From NCBI GenBank assembly GCA_025677825.1, contig JAIXMO010000068.1:1-64000 (forward strand): a DNA stretch of 64,000 bases, in the 5' to 3' direction. Positions 1-12,461 of this stretch are shown piece after piece (the stretch's first letter is position 1; the number at the start of each line of letters is the position of its first letter). The notes beneath the pieces are model-generated. The model made no database searches, was not told the DNA's origin, and worked only from the letters and a program-made list of their open reading frames with translations. The stretch is from Helicostylum pulchrum. Lineage: Eukaryota; Mucoromycota; Mucoromycetes; Mucorales; Mucoraceae. A program made the translations under genes and the position numbers.

Positions 1-54
1 CACGCTGTTCCTGTCGCTGAAGTTCAAAAGGCTGCTATTGCTACCTTTGCTTAA
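1..54 (+). CDS. 3' end of an unidentified gene
   Basis: The first 18 codons are open in frame 1 and end in TAA at 52-54, encoding a tail that ends ...KAAIATFA. A poly-A-rich 3' flank follows immediately. The codons used (GTC, ACC, GCT) resemble those of the highly expressed cyclophilin gene in this window, so this is probably the last exon of a real, well-expressed gene. There is too little sequence to name it. Confidence 0.6.
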   Translation, partial: HAVPVAEVQKAAIATFA

Positions 55-432
55 AAAAAAACTTTTTTTTTACATACATACACACAAACAAAACAAACAA
101 CAAAACAAAAAAAAAAACTAGAAAAAAATTTCCTATCTCCATAAACGAAATAAAAAATGCTGAATTATATTTTTAAGCTGAACAATAGCTACCACTGGCC
201 TCTACCATTCTTTGAAGTAATAAGCCTTTTTATCTCACTAACCTTACAGTGATTTTTTTTCGTACTGTGCTTCCACTCTCAATTTACTGAATTTTTGAAG
301 CTAGTTTGCCCAGCTTTTTGAGAATAAATTCACCGCCTTTTCATTTAAGTTGACCAATTTCTGGTCAAACGTCTAAGTGATTACAAAGGCTCTTTATTAA
401 GGCATTTAGGGAAAACATCGATAGAATGCTGG
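55..432. other. AT-rich intergenic stretch with a transposon-end-like motif
   Basis: No coding sequence is seen. The stretch starts with A/T homopolymers that may hold the polyadenylation site of the upstream gene. At 264-287 there is a TA followed by GTGCTTCCACTCT, a motif that recurs at 19115 and, inverted, at 58147 (see the repeat entries). Confidence 0.5.
264..287 (+). repeat. Dispersed TA-GTGCTTCCACTCT motif, copy 1
   Basis: The shared core GTGCTTCCACTCT is preceded two bases upstream by TA and followed by an AATTTAC-like run. Matching copies lie at 19115-19139 (same strand) and 58147-58167 (opposite strand), each close to relic genes. The arrangement resembles the terminal inverted repeats of TA-inserting Tc1/mariner-type transposons. 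That identity is inferred; no complete element is seen here. Confidence 0.5.
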
Positions 433-897
433 ATGAAATTTTGCGAATTCTCAATTGGGACATCTTTGCTTCCTTCAATAACCCTAGAAGTAAGAGTTTC
501 CAGATCGCTTAGCTTGCCTCTTTTCTTATCTGAGATTATTGCAGACCGAGACCGACAAGTGGCCTTACGGTGGGCAAACAAATCTGCACACCAAGATCTT
601 ACGGACATGTGGCCAGACGCCATTATTTCAACGCTCGTGCAGCATGAATTGGAGTGTCCTCTTGGATTTGGTGAAACCAAGGTTGGCAACGTATCCACTA
701 CGAAACAATCAGTCAATTTGGACATTTTCTGACTTGGTATCACTTGCAAGCGCGCCATCGAACGGCATGATCTATCGGCCTGTTTAGCCTTTATGATAAA
801 TGGGTATTCCATCTCCTTTTTTATTGTATCCAAACGCCACGATTGTCTTTACACCATGATGGAAATTGCCTCGCTGGACTTCGCGGAGCCGTTGTAA
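433..897 (+). pseudogene. Relic of PD-(D/E)xK-like nuclease family, copy A1
   Basis: An open frame runs from 433 to a TGA at 730-732, then continues in the same frame to a TAA at 895-897. The translated part holds DRQVALRWAN, then WPDAII, then LGFGETKV, matching in order the second copy at 43602-44275 (DRSVHLRWTN, RPDAVI, LGYGEAKV). The PD and E-x-K pair has the spacing of a PD-(D/E)xK nuclease core. After the stop come a C-K-x-A-I-E segment, a LAFMINGYSI segment like LAFQTHGF of copy A2, and CLYTMMEIASLDF, the counterpart of GIYTFKEIFHLRF. The copy is truncated at both ends and carries one stop. Family membership rests on the internal comparison; nuclease function is inferred. Confidence 0.7.
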
Positions 898-1022
898 TGC
901 TCATAATCAGTTTATTTGATAAATAAAATCTTTTACACAAAAACACTAGGGCTTTTTTTATTTTATTTAAATATACCGGAAATTTAAAGGGGTATTTTTT
1001 TTTGGAGGGGACAGTTTCTTTT

Positions 1023-4000
1023 TTAACGAATGAATATGTTGTGTATTTTCTCAAACTCAATCAAGCTTCGAAGTTGAATACACCTCTTATTTGATCCAAT
1101 TGCCGTATTCAAGTTTGGTAACTGTATTTTAGCCAAAGATCGTATTAACACATTATTATTTTCCTACAAAACAAATAAATCGTTATTTTATGCAGTAATT
1201 TAACTTTTTTTTCGTCATCTAAATATTACCTTTACTTGAGAAACATCCGATGTTTGTTGTTGTTGATGACGATCTTTTTGAGCATGTACCATTTTTTCCT
1301 TTAATTGGTCACACCTTTGCTTTAGGGTATACAACACAGATTGTTGAGTTTGATATTGATAATCAGGTAACCTCTTCTCACTTTGCCATTTACCGCCTCT
1401 ACGATCCGCACACAGTTGAATCACTTTAGGCGAAGCGCTGGCAATACGCATATCCTTCACAAGCATACGAGTCTCCAACGCAAAAGATCTTACCAAAGCC
1501 TTCGTTTGTGCATCCACTTGTTTTATTCCGTTCAAACTATCTTGCTCTAACTTTAACGAGCGAATCACATCCGTACCCTTCAAATGTGCATTCTCTGCTC
1601 GCAAGTAACGAATCGCTGATTTCAAGCATTCTATTTGTCCGTTTATCTCATGCACGTTAATATTATCACTTTCTAAAACAAGTCCGGATCCATCTTCCAA
1701 CAAGTCATACTCCGTCTTCTTAGGTGACGATAATCTCTTTTCTTCTTTTTTCGCTACGTCCTTCTTAAGCGACACATTCTCTTGCTCTAATTCATCGTAT
1801 TCTGCTTGTAACGTTTTTATTCCTTCAGAGAAAAGCTGCTTTGATTCTTGCGCCTCTGCCAATGTTTCTTCTAAAACAGTAATTTGATCTGCTTGCTTCT
1901 TGACTGTTTCCATACGTTTTTCGAGTAATTCAATCTTGACTGTAGATTCTTGAAGTGATTGGTCCTACATAAAAAACTTTCTTGTTACACACTTGTCTTC
2001 CAGAAAGTATTACATATAAATATTCCCATACCTTGAACTTCACATCCTTGATCAACTTTAGAATCTCATCACTATGTTGTTGTAACTTACGTTCCATATC
2101 ATGATTCATAACAACTTCCGCCTTCATATCCGAAGCCCTTTGAATCCAAGGAGCAACGCCAGTAGCAACTAACATTTATAGAGTTAATATTTCTTTCTTT
2201 CTTCTTCGAGTATATCTAGTAACACTTACTCTTTTCAGTCTTATTTTCATTTGAAATACGTTCATAAGTAGTACCAAGTTCATTAGTTAATGACTTTAAA
2301 GTCTTTAAGCAGCCTTCCCACATGGTACTTTCCGCAATCTCAAGTATCTCGTCTGCTTTATTGTAAACAATTTGTTGGATAATACCTAAACTGATTTCTT
2401 CTTTACTTCCAACCTTGGCATCAACATACGTAGAGATTTGTTTATAAGTTTCGTAGCAGAATTTACTTAATTTAGAACTAATCGCATATAACGTCTTGAA
2501 ACGATGCAAGTATTCGGATTTAAGTGTTAATGCTTGTTCTGATAAATCTTCCAATTGACGAAGAAGTTTTCTATTTTTTTTTTAAAAAAAAAAAATAAGT
2601 TTTTTTTTTTTTTTTCTCGCATAGTTTAATATAATAATTTCTTCTGTACCTTGAAAGAATCTTACTGTTTTTAGCTTGTACAATCAAACGACCCAATGGT
2701 TCAAGATAATCATAATCCAATCTTTCGCGACCTTCTGTAATTGTAATATCTACTCACACACATGACCCAAAAAAAAAAAGATAAGTTACAAAAAAAATAC
2801 ATGTGAAAGGGAAAAAAAATAAAATACTTTACTCTCTTGATAAGCAGCGTTATCTACAGCTTGTTTCACAAAAGTTAATTCAACAATCATCCTATCCGCA
2901 TTTAAATCCAATGCTCTTGTCAACCCAAAGAACTGATCCACATGATTCGCTTCACTTTGCACCAAATGAATCTCACTCAAATGTTCCAACTGCGCAATAA
3001 TCCGTTGCAACTCCACCACGCATTCCGTCTCATTGATCTCATCTGTTCTTAGCAAATCCACAATCCCCGTCAACCTCCTTTCCGTCCCAACTAGATCATG
3101 ATACACCTGGCCCATCTTGATAAATGTCGCCGGGTTACAATTAAGCACAAACGTCACAAACCGTTTACCCAAATCGCTCAACCACCCAGCCCTTTGTCTC
3201 ATCTCACACACCGAGACCAAGCTCTCCGATACTGTGTCCATGATCTTTTCACTAATCGGATAATTCTGATCCAAATGCTTGATGATCAGTTCCGACTTGA
3301 ACACAAGACGCTTGTACAACAACACACACGAAATTGCATCATTTTCTGTCTTGAAAAACGAATCAGGTAAATAAGGTTGAATATAACTAAGGCGATCGTT
3401 GGCCTGTGCGGCGTCCAACTTTCGAAGCTCGAGATCAATCGATTTCGCTTGCGCTTTCATTACGGTGGATTGCAACTGCATATTGAGCGACATCATCGCT
3501 TGCGACTGACTACTGAGTGTACGACTTTCCGATTGTTGACTGACTTCTTTATGTCTCAATTGCTCTAAATCGTTTTGTAGCGTCATTACCAGTTCACGGA
3601 ACTGTTGAATCGTAGCTTCGTAATCCGCATTCGTTTCTTCAGACGATCGAATTCTTTCCATTTGTTCTCTTAATAACATATCACGATGATCAATCTCTGC
3701 CTGTAATTGTTTTTCTGTTTCCATATGATTTTCTTCTAATTCATCCGCCAATTCCTTCAACGCTTCTAAATCATCATTCACCATACGAATCTCATCCAGT
3801 TTTTCAGTTAAAGATAAATTCTTTTCAGTTAATTGCTCTACAAGGTCTTCAGCTCCCAACGCATCGTCTAAACGTTGCTTTAATTCTTCAATTGTAAATT
3901 CCGCCATTTCAAGTTTATCACGGATCTTATCATACTGCATCTTCACTTCTTCAAGCTCGTACGTATCCTTTTCCAAATCCTTGATTCGGTCTACCAATTC

Positions 4001-4732
4001 GTTCTCTCGCGTTGTAGTTGCATCACGGAGTCGCATCAGCGCTTCCTTTAATCTTTCGTTATGCCTCTCAAGCTGAATCACTTCCAACGGCGTCTTTTCA
4101 TCCCCGTCACGATCAGGTACACGATTAATAATATCCGCTTCCTTCTTCAATACATCCAAATCCACACTAATTTCTTCAATCTTATCTTTAAGAACATTGA
4201 CCTCTTGTTGTAAATTCTCTGATCTTTCTTCCGCTACTTCTTTATCCAAAGTCATCATTTCAAGGGATTCAATCACATCGTTATATTTACTTTCATACAT
4301 TTCTTGGTCCGTTGAAGATTCTTTTAAGTGTCTCTTTGTCTCTCTTAATTCCTTTTGAAGATCAGATATTTTATCTAATAATTCTTATATCAGTTTATAA
4401 CGTTTTATAAACAATTTTTTTTTCTTTTACCTTGTAATTTATTACGAAGTGTTAAAAATTGTTCTGCTTCCTCTTTTACTTTTTCATGCTCTCTATATCT
4501 TTCACGATCTTCTTGTCTTTTACTTTCCAAAATCTTTAATTTCAATCGAAGTTCTTCATAATCCTTTAAAGGAATCATTTGATCCGATTTACTTATAGGT
4601 AGATTAGCTGCTAAAGAACCATACGACTGTTGTTGATGGTGTCGAATAGGTAAAGCAGTTGAAGAATTAGCCGATACAAGTCCTTCACCACCACCTCTTT
4701 CAGAAGAGCTTTCACTTTCATAAGATTCTTCT

Positions 4733-4767
<35 letters not shown>

Positions 4768-5595
4768 TTCTTGTTGTTGTTGTAAAGCAGCAGCTTCAGC
4801 TTCAGCAGCTTCTTCCGCAGCTAATTCCTCTTCTTCTTGTAACTGTCTTTGTATCTCTGCTTCCTCTTCTTCCTGCTGCTCCTGTTGTTGTTGTTGTTGT
4901 AACTGTTGTTGTTGTATCATAGCCAACCTTTCCTGCTGCTGCATTTTTAATTGTAAAAGTTTATTCTCTTTAACATCCTTTAAACTATTTGTATCTGACC
5001 TCGGTCTTGTAGCTACTTTACTCTTTCTAGCTGAAGTCAAACTAGCCGTAGGAGAAGCCGATTTTCTACTACCTATAGCCGTTGGTTTTTTATTACCACC
5101 ACCAGCAGTAGTAGAGGGTAACCTACTAATACGAGACGGGGAAGTAATACGAGACGGTAACAAAGTAGAAGACGTAGAAGAAGGAGGTAAATGCTGTTGA
5201 AGAGTTCTAGCTGCTGTTAAGTTAGGGTCTGGTGCAGGAGCAAACTGACCTCGTTCATAACTAATAGAAGGAGACATTTCCAACTGATCTTGTTGAACAA
5301 TCTTAACTTGACTGGGTCGAACAAATACACCATGGTTCGTTTTACATTCAAAATATCTTTTGCCTTGCACTACTCCACTATTCTTGCCCTGTGGGTCATC
5401 AAGTTCAATACCGACCCATTTACCCGTTTGGAAACTCGTCGTGCCTACAAACCGAATCGTTCCAATCTTGCCCTGTACCTGAGCACGCGCACTCACTTTG
5501 AGCTCCGAAGATAGTGTGTCCAAGTTGTTGTTTGGTGAAGGATTACGAGATGAACTTATAATGGAACGACGTCTTTGAGGATCGAATCCTGACAT
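1023..5595 (-). CDS. Dynactin subunit p150-Glued (CAP-Gly, coiled coil)
   Basis: Large dynactin subunit, which links cytoplasmic dynein to microtubules and cargo. Seven exons fit in phase: 5595-4431, 4383-2833, 2749-2650, 2570-2230, 2168-2032, 1964-1230 and 1163-1023, giving 1,389 aa, the size expected for p150. Residues about 32-100 form a CAP-Gly domain (variant groove motif GKNSG followed by GKRYFEC). Next come a Ser/Thr-rich linker (120-210), glutamine runs and a long glutamate run coded by TTG and TTC repeats on the plus strand (about 4735-4915), and then several hundred residues of heptad-rich coiled coil. The last third is the globular and coiled-coil tail (YLEPLGRLI segment in exon 3). 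The closest alternative is a CLIP-170-like protein, but the tail favours dynactin. Confidence 0.93.
4735..4915 (-). repeat. Coding trinucleotide repeats (poly-Glu / poly-Gln)
   Basis: On the plus strand TTC and TTG units run almost without break and translate on the minus strand to long glutamate and glutamine runs between the CAP-Gly domain and the coiled coil of the dynactin gene. Such tracts are prone to length changes and probably form a flexible charged linker. Confidence 0.85.
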
Positions 5596-5838
5596 TGCTC
5601 ACAAAACTGTATTTTGGTTTTTTTTCTGATTTAAAAAAGAAAAAAAAAGGGGGGGAGAAAAACTAATGTTGTAGTTGGAGGGTCTTTTGATTAGTGTATA
5701 AAATAAATAAAAATATATATACAGGATAATAGGGAAGAGAAAAAGAGAAGAGAGAGAAAAAAGAGCGAGATGAAAAATATAATATTTTATTTTACAATTT
5801 AGTCGTACCACATAAAAAAAAATACCATATTGCTCTCC

Positions 5839-7035
5839 TCATTGTCTCTTTTCATATTGTTCTATAATGTGATCAATTGCCTCAACAACAGATTTGAATA
5901 CATTTATTCCTTCACTTGCGTTACTATCATCTTTACGATATTTACCAGTTTGAACTAAATATAAATGAGATTTTTGCATAAAAAAAAAATTACATGTATG
6001 TTTACCTAAAAACCTATGTAAACCCAATTCTTTTGCTCCACCCCCTAAATCATTACAAACGTCATCACCAATAATAGCTACATGTTGTGGACTAGATTCC
6101 ATTTCACTATGTAAGTGACATTAGCTTGTATGTATGTATACTCGTATTATTTTGTTTACAGTTGTTTCAGAGCTAATTGAAAGAATTCAACTGTAGGCTT
6201 TCCAACCACATTTGCAGTTGCTCCAGTTGCAAATTCCAGGGCTTAAAATGTTATTTAGTTTACATTTTCTCTCTTTCTCTTTCTTTCTTTTTTGTTACCT
6301 TGTACAAATCCTCCAGGTCCCATAGATAATTTCTCATCTTTATCTGCAAAATATTTTGCTTTATGAACTGCAATCAAAGCTACATTAATAGGATCTGATA
6401 TAATTAACCGAAACGCTTGATTCAACTAATAATAAAAAAATTAAAAAATCTAAAAAACACACATTGTATTTTTTTTACTTTTTCATAATTGAATTTGGAA
6501 GGTGCTAATCCAATAACAACAGCATTTGGTTTATCTGTATCAAGTCCTTTAAACTCTTCCATTGCTTCATCTTCCATCAAAAGCATAGGTCTATTTTCAT
6601 ATATACCCTCCTTCTTAGCTTATCTAGTATCTAAACAGCTTCTTTTTTTTTTTATCAATTACCTTAACTGCTTTGATTCAATCATATCACGACAAGCAGA
6701 TAAGGAAGTAAATACCTAAAACATAAAAATAAGTATCTCTCCTTCTTTAATACTTTATCCACTTACATCTTTTTCTTCAACGTCAAAACCAAGTCCAGTT
6801 AATTTTTGAACCAACTTTTTAGAAGAAACTTTGGTTGTATTGGTAGCAAACCTTTTTTTTTTGTTTTTTTTTTAAAAAGAAACGCGATATAAAAAAAAGA
6901 AGGAGGTTTTTTTTTTTACCTGAAAGGAATATTACTTGCTTTTAAACGTTGAATGGCTTCAATAGCTCCAGGAATGACCTTTTTATCAATATGAATCGTA
7001 CCACTCAAGTCAATCAATACACCTCGTATAGACAT
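5839..7035 (-). CDS. HDHD2-type HAD-superfamily phosphatase
   Basis: Eight exons join in phase: 7035-6920, 6851-6767, 6715-6663, 6590-6479, 6425-6299, 6241-6160, 6106-6006 and 5954-5839, giving 263 aa, the normal size for HDHD2/LHPP proteins. HAD motif I is present as DLSGT near residue 10. The second Asp of the usual DxDGT is Ser here, as in animal HDHD2. Motif II is TNTTK, the motif III lysine is in VVGKP, and motif IV is GDDVCND, binding Mg2+. RPMLL, GLAPS and TGKYR blocks also match the family. It is a cytosolic phosphatase of uncertain substrate; phospholysine/phosphohistidine is a family precedent, not shown here. The gene is unusually intron-dense for its size. Confidence 0.9.
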
Positions 7036-7529
7036 TTTTTTATTTTTTTAGTTTTGGACAAAAGTTTGTTTTTTTTTTATTGGACGGTGGACCATTAAAA
7101 AAACACAGTGCCACAACAATGGGAAAAAAAATACTTAAATACACCACACACATCATTGTTTTCTTTGAATGGTGCCTAATTACTCACTCAGTACATAAAA
7201 ATGATTGGGCGTATTAGTTCAAAACAAACAAAATTGTATCATGATGATGGAACAGATCACTGGGACAGATAGATCCACCATGTTATCATTTTTTTATTTT
7301 AAAAAGAAGGTCTTTCTCCCTTTTTCCTTTTTCACTTTTTTTTTCTAATGTTCTTGCAAATGTATATTGGAAGATATGTAAGTTATGCACTAATGTACAT
7401 AAAAAAAAAAGATATATTATTCAACTTTTTAGTTTTAGAATTTTCAGTATGAGGGCTTCTTGTTCCTACTAGTTCTAGATTGCTTGTTAAGCATAAACTG
7501 GCCCCCCTCGGTTAACGAAGAGTCCCGAG
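7036..7529. other. Intergenic stretch
   Basis: AT-rich DNA with poly-T runs upstream of the minus-strand HAD gene; it probably contains that gene's promoter. I see no coding sequence or RNA gene. Confidence 0.4.
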
Positions 7530-8775
7530 CCGTAAAGCAGAAAAGGAAGCCTTATGAAGATGAGAAAGAATTGTCTGAGTTCGCATACGTCAGAAAATTC
7601 GAGAATGTCACTGATGTTTGGCAATAAAGACTTTTTGATAAAAGAGTGAGTAAAAATATGAAATATAATTGTAACATGCAGCTAACATTGGGAAGAACAA
7701 AATAACCAAATAAATTTAAGAAGGCGCCTGAATGAACAAAACAGCAATACTATTGAACGATTAAATGAAATCTCTAATGCTCAAATAGTAAAACAAGCTC
7801 AACAGGTTCGTGCTACTTTTATACTTTAAAGTTGTCAATTCATATTAGCTCAAGGAATTAATCTTATAAACTACTTAGGCCCAAGGTATAGGAGAATTCG
7901 AAGGAAGTGAAGGAAGTGAAGCCGAAAGCAATACGGAGGATGACAGTGAAAGCTGTGCAGATGCTATCTTACAACAAACGGCTAGCCTTGCATCCAATGA
8001 GTAATTATTTCTTATTGTTAACCTAACTATTTATTAGTAAACTAATCATTTTAATTAAATAGGGTTTGTGATAAATAGTATCAAATTAAAATAATAAAAG
8101 AGACAACAATAAGTAAGATGAAACTTCTTATAGATCTTTATTGATTAAAATTTCTTTTAAAAAACAAGAGGGAGAGCAGAAGGTTGCTCCTCTCAATTAG
8201 TATAATGATATTGAGGTGTTACGTGAGAGCCTCAATTATTTAAGGTACAGTCTCTTGCGTTAACTTATGGTAAAATACCACAGGGTTGGTAGTTTGGACA
8301 TAATTGATTTATCTTCTGGCATATACATTGATATATTAAAAGCACAGATGAGTGTTAATCGCTTCGATGCTATAATGGAAGCGACTCGTAGTAATCCCAT
8401 TACAATGTCCACTTACGCTAACGAAGTAACCAGTGCACTTGTAAACTCATCAAAATAATGAATTATAGCAAAACAAGTAATATGTTCTGTATTAGATGCT
8501 TTGGTAATAATATGTCTAATGATTATCCTATTATTGTTTAGGGAATCCACCAAACAGTTAGAGAATAACTACGCGACTGATAACGGCCTACCTGGTTTTT
8601 TTCGTGCAGGCAAGTATGGCTCCACGAGAAGAGCTCAAGCTAAAGAAGACTTTAAAAACTCAGTCCTCAAAGTAGCTTCGCGGCATTGGCCTTTCAACCA
8701 GCCGCAAATACCAATTATCTGAATGAAAGGTTCCTCTCGTACTGACTTCAATTACTGTTACGATACCAATACCAT

Positions 8776-8807
<32 letters not shown>

Positions 8808-10280
8808 CCTAAGCCCAGCTCACGTTCCCTATTAGTGGGTGAACAATCCAACGCTTACAGAATTCTACTTCCTTACCTCAAAATCAGATCGGACCATCTT
8901 CTCGGACCAAGTGCGAGCACCTTCGTCTTTGGATTCAAGACATTATCTTCGCGCTATTGGTCAAACTTCTCTCTACATGAAAATATTGTCGGTGAATTCT
9001 ACCAATTTGAGAATACTTTCTCTGAATCGTTTACCCAAACTCCTACCCCAAACCCAAACTCACGACCTGCACAAAGAAGATGCAAAAAAGTGAGTGGAAA
9101 AGGTCTGTGATAAATTTCTGTAAACTAATTTATCTTGTCGTACTTATAGGTAATAGAGGAAGATAATGTTCTGATCGCCCAGTTAGGTGCTACTTTTTTT
9201 TTCTTTTAACACTGTGAAACAGAAGCAGTGAATGTTTTAGTCAATGAAATCATGTCATCGAAAACTCTCTATTTTAAATGGTAAATCTATCAAGAAGAGG
9301 CTACTACAACCTTATTTACATTAATTTTTTAATAGTATCGGTCAAAATAATATGATAGATATTAGCAACACGTTACCGGGAAGCCAACTCTTCATTTTCA
9401 CCTGAAAAAAAAGAGCTTGTGGTTAACCATTTAAAGTCTAATACCATTGTTTATACTAGCATTGCCAATGATAAGATCAAATCAATTATTAGTGTAAGTT
9501 TAAGACTATTTGTAACTCGATGAATACGCACTTAACACGCTTTATGTAGAACGTACGTGACCGTAGAAAGACTAAGGAGATCCGATCAAATCTATACAGG
9601 TATGCTACTGATGCTGGAACCAAGGACCAACTAGTTACGGTATATATTTACCTGTAGTAAATCTGTACTTGTCAAATAAAGTAGCAAAGCAGACTTCAGA
9701 ATAGTAATCAAAAGGTGTGAATATATAGCGCGTATATATCACTGAGCTCTTATCGTTGCGTCTGGTCGCGAATGGTCTTTATGTTATCGAAAACCACGGT
9801 TATCTTTATATACCTACTACGTCACAATCTTACACTGAAAGGATGAATGAACTTATTGATAAATTCTCTATGTTTAAAGTATAATTTTTCTTATTTTACA
9901 AAAAAAAACTAAGCCAACACTATTAATCTTGCTTTGTATTATTTTAGGAGTTATCTTTAGCTACAAAGTACTCGTTTGATGAAGCCAGAATACGCACAGA
10001 AGAAGAAAAGAAGGATATGTTAAGGCTGACGACAGAGAAGGTCAGGATAACATTGATGCTATTTGGGACATACTAAAAGATGTAAAAAGTCGGTCAATCC
10101 AAATTTCCGGTACCACGGGCACAGCTTCCTCTACCCATTACATACAAAATGGATTTTATGTCGTAATTTCTCGTTTCAAGTTTTCTTTTTCCTGCTTCGT
10201 TTGCAGGTATTGAAGATGAGGGGCGTCAATGTCAATCTAACGAAATTTATTCCTTTTATTATTGGTCAATAAACAAATGA
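7530..10280 (+). pseudogene. Multi-exon relic gene E1, distant relative of the nuclease-like families
   Basis: A string of exon-like blocks with GT-AG boundaries can be followed on this strand. A charged block (KELSEFAYVRKFENV, about 7557-7625) comes first, then a Q/N-rich block (about 7692-7806), an acidic Ser/Glu block (about 7880-8004), blocks at 8267-8457 and 8542-8660, and 8880-9090. Next are 9372-9493 with an intron to 9551-9640, 9731-9880, 9949-10039, and a last exon 10207-10280 ending in TGA. The block at 9731-9880 contains NGLYVIENHGYLYIP, the same GxY...P segment seen in copies A1, A2 and B1. Stops, missing exons and an rRNA insertion (8671-8868) show it is dead. I do not recognise a published family, and the exon limits are approximate. 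Confidence 0.5.
8671..8868 (-). rRNA. Displaced fragment of 25S/28S rRNA (sarcin-ricin loop region)
   Basis: The reverse complement carries the universally conserved AGTACGAGAGGAACC of the sarcin-ricin loop and its flanks. These include GGTAAACAG-type helices upstream and the GATAATTGGTATTTGCGG / GCCGCGAAGCTAC segment downstream. About 200 nt match the 3' part of fungal 25S rRNA, with scattered substitutions (for example GACTTCAATTAC where GAGTTCAATTAC is usual). There is no rDNA on either side, so this is an isolated, decaying piece embedded in relic gene E1, not a functional rRNA gene. Confidence 0.9.
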
Positions 10281-10896
10281 ACCTAATTAATCTACTGCAT
10301 TAATATATGTAGAATTTTTTAGTTTTATTTTAAAAAAAAAATGACTGTCGGTCTCGACCAGAGAAACATATGTTTATGCCATAAAAACTTATTAAACTAC
10401 TATTGTCAAGTTGTAAAAAAAATAATATTTTTGATACGACCTGCTTTTAGTTCATTTTTACACAAGTGGTTAAGGTCCCTCAACAACAGCGTCATTCTTC
10501 AATTATTTTTCCATGTCCGTAATTACACAAAGAAATTTTTACAACAACTGTTTTCAAAGTTTATCTTTTGTGGCTTATTTGACAGCACTTTGTTAGACAT
10601 TGGGTATTGTCAATGTTTATTTGTTTATTTATAGTATTTGTTTGTTTTCCCCCCTTCACATAAAAGCTTTTTTTTTTATTAAATCGAAAGAAGTCTTATA
10701 TAAAACTAGTACTGTATTATTCCACTAGAACCATTTTTTCTTTTTTTTTTTTACAAAAAGAACCTAATAGCATCGAATGGAAACTCTTGGAATCGGTGTT
10801 ATAAAAACACACGAAAATAAAAGAAAAGGAAAGTTTTTTTTTCGTTTAGGTTTTTCTCCTTTTTTTTTCAATATAAACTTATTTTTATTTTAAAAA
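10281..10896. other. Intergenic stretch, promoter side of cyclophilin
   Basis: AT-rich with poly-T and poly-A tracts. The last 150 bases are a pyrimidine-then-adenine-rich leader in front of the cyclophilin ATG, typical of a strongly expressed fungal gene. No other gene is seen. Confidence 0.4.
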
Positions 10897-11525
10897 ATGT
10901 CTAACCCCAGAGTCTTTTTCGATGTTGCCGCTAACGGTTCCCCTCTTGGTGTAAGTTTATATAAAACAAGTAACTAAAGAAAAGTAAATTTTGGTACTGA
11001 CGTGTGCCCCTTTTTTTTTTGTATGTAGCGTATCGTCATGGAGTTAAGAGCTGATGTTGTCCCCAAGACTGCTGAGAACTTCCGTGCTCTCTGTACCGGT
11101 GAAAAGGGTTTCGGTTATAAGGGTAAGTTATAATAAAAAAAGAGAAAAGAGAGATACTAAAAAAATCGAAATTTATAGGTTGTACTTTCCACAGAGTTAT
11201 CACCGAGTTCATGCTCCAAGGTGGTGATTTCACCAACCATAACGGTACCGGTGGTAAGTCCATCTACGGTAACAAGTTCGCTGATGAGAACTTCACCTTA
11301 AAGCACACTGGTGCTGGTGATCTCTCCATGGCTAACGCTGGTCCTAACACCAACGGTTCTCAATTCTTCATCACTACCATCAAGACTACTTGGTTAGATG
11401 GTAAGCACGTCGTTTTCGGTCGTGTTGTTGAAGGTTTGGATGTCGTCAAGAAGGTCGAGTCTTTAGGTTCTCAATCCGGTAAGACCAAGGCTAATGTCAC
11501 CATTGCCGACTGTGGTCAATTATAA
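10897..11525 (+). CDS. Cyclophilin A, peptidyl-prolyl cis-trans isomerase
   Basis: Cytosolic cyclophilin that isomerises X-Pro bonds and is the usual target of cyclosporin A. Exons 10897-10950, 11029-11122 and 11179-11525 join in phase to 164 aa, the standard length of the single-domain form. [22 protein letters not shown], the drug-binding tryptophan in [12 protein letters not shown] and a final ADCGQL are all present. There is no targeting extension. Codon choice is strongly biased (GGT, GCT, AAG, ACC), pointing to high expression. Confidence 0.97.
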
Positions 11526-12263
11526 ATTTTCCCTTCCTCTTTGTAAACTTTTTCTTTTTTTAAAAAAAAAAGTTTGTATAATCTCTTAATAAATTAATTT
11601 ATTTTCAAAAGAAACTTTTAAGAAGGAAAAAAAAAAAAATGTATGCTGAACCCTTTTTTTTTTCATCACTTACTACTCTCTTCTACGGGCTGTACACGCC
11701 CCCAAACATCCCTCCCGATAATTTGATTTTGACAGTACCTGTCAAGTTTCATATTTTTTTTTTTTGCTTTAGTGTCAGGCTTATTAGATTTTTTTTACAA
11801 CTGTTATTGTACATGTCGTACAAGAGCAGTAAATCTTCAAAACTACTAATATAGCGTAAGCTACGGTTATTAGACGTATCTCTAAGCATAGTTATCGAAC
11901 AAATTTCAAGCATAGTATAATAACAAAGCATTAGGGAATAATATTTATTCAAACAAGTTATAAAAATAAAATAAGTTTGAGCTACTAATAAAACGTTTTT
12001 TTTTAATCCTCTGTTGTCTGTGCATTTTTTCTTCTTTTTTGCTTATTTGTTTCTGAATAAAAGCACGGAAGAATATCCTCGTGGTTTACAATACCGAAGT
12101 CTAGGTACAACTACAGGTGATCGCCTTACTATTTTTTTTGAGTATTTTCTCGCTTGGTATACGACTTGCAAAATTGGAATCAGTTGTGAAGTTAGATTTA
12201 AACAACCGTAAATAGTTTAACATGGTTAGCCTTAGCAGGATATTCTAATTCTTCGTTTAGTCG
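11526..12263. other. Intergenic stretch
   Basis: The 3' flank of cyclophilin with poly-T tracts. Short open frames here are low-complexity and interrupted, so I see no gene. Confidence 0.4.
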
Positions 12264-12461
12264 CTACTTCAATTCTTTGGCATCATTTGTTGCTTGTTTA
12301 ACTTCTTCAAAGTATGCGTTTAACAAATCTTCAGTTGGGTTTGGGTTTTGGGATACAGTTACGTCTAATGAGTCAATAGTTCTCGAAAAACGAGACACAG
12401 GGCCTTCAGATGGGTGTGAAATACCCAATAGTTTGTCGTAGTAAGAATCTATTTGAGACAT
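12264..12461 (-). CDS. Small hypothetical protein, 65 aa
   Basis: A single uninterrupted frame from ATG at 12461 to TAG encodes 65 residues beginning MSQIDSYYDKLLG. The protein is hydrophilic, with no signal peptide, no cysteines and a predicted helical C-terminal half (EEVKQATNDAKELK). Its composition is far more protein-like than the surrounding AT-rich DNA, which is the main reason to list it. I do not recognise a family. It could be a real small protein or the surviving exon of a larger gene. Confidence 0.45.
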   Translation of the reverse strand: MSQIDSYYDKLLGISHPSEGPVSRFSRTIDSLDVTVSQNPNPTEDLLNAYFEEVKQATNDAKELK

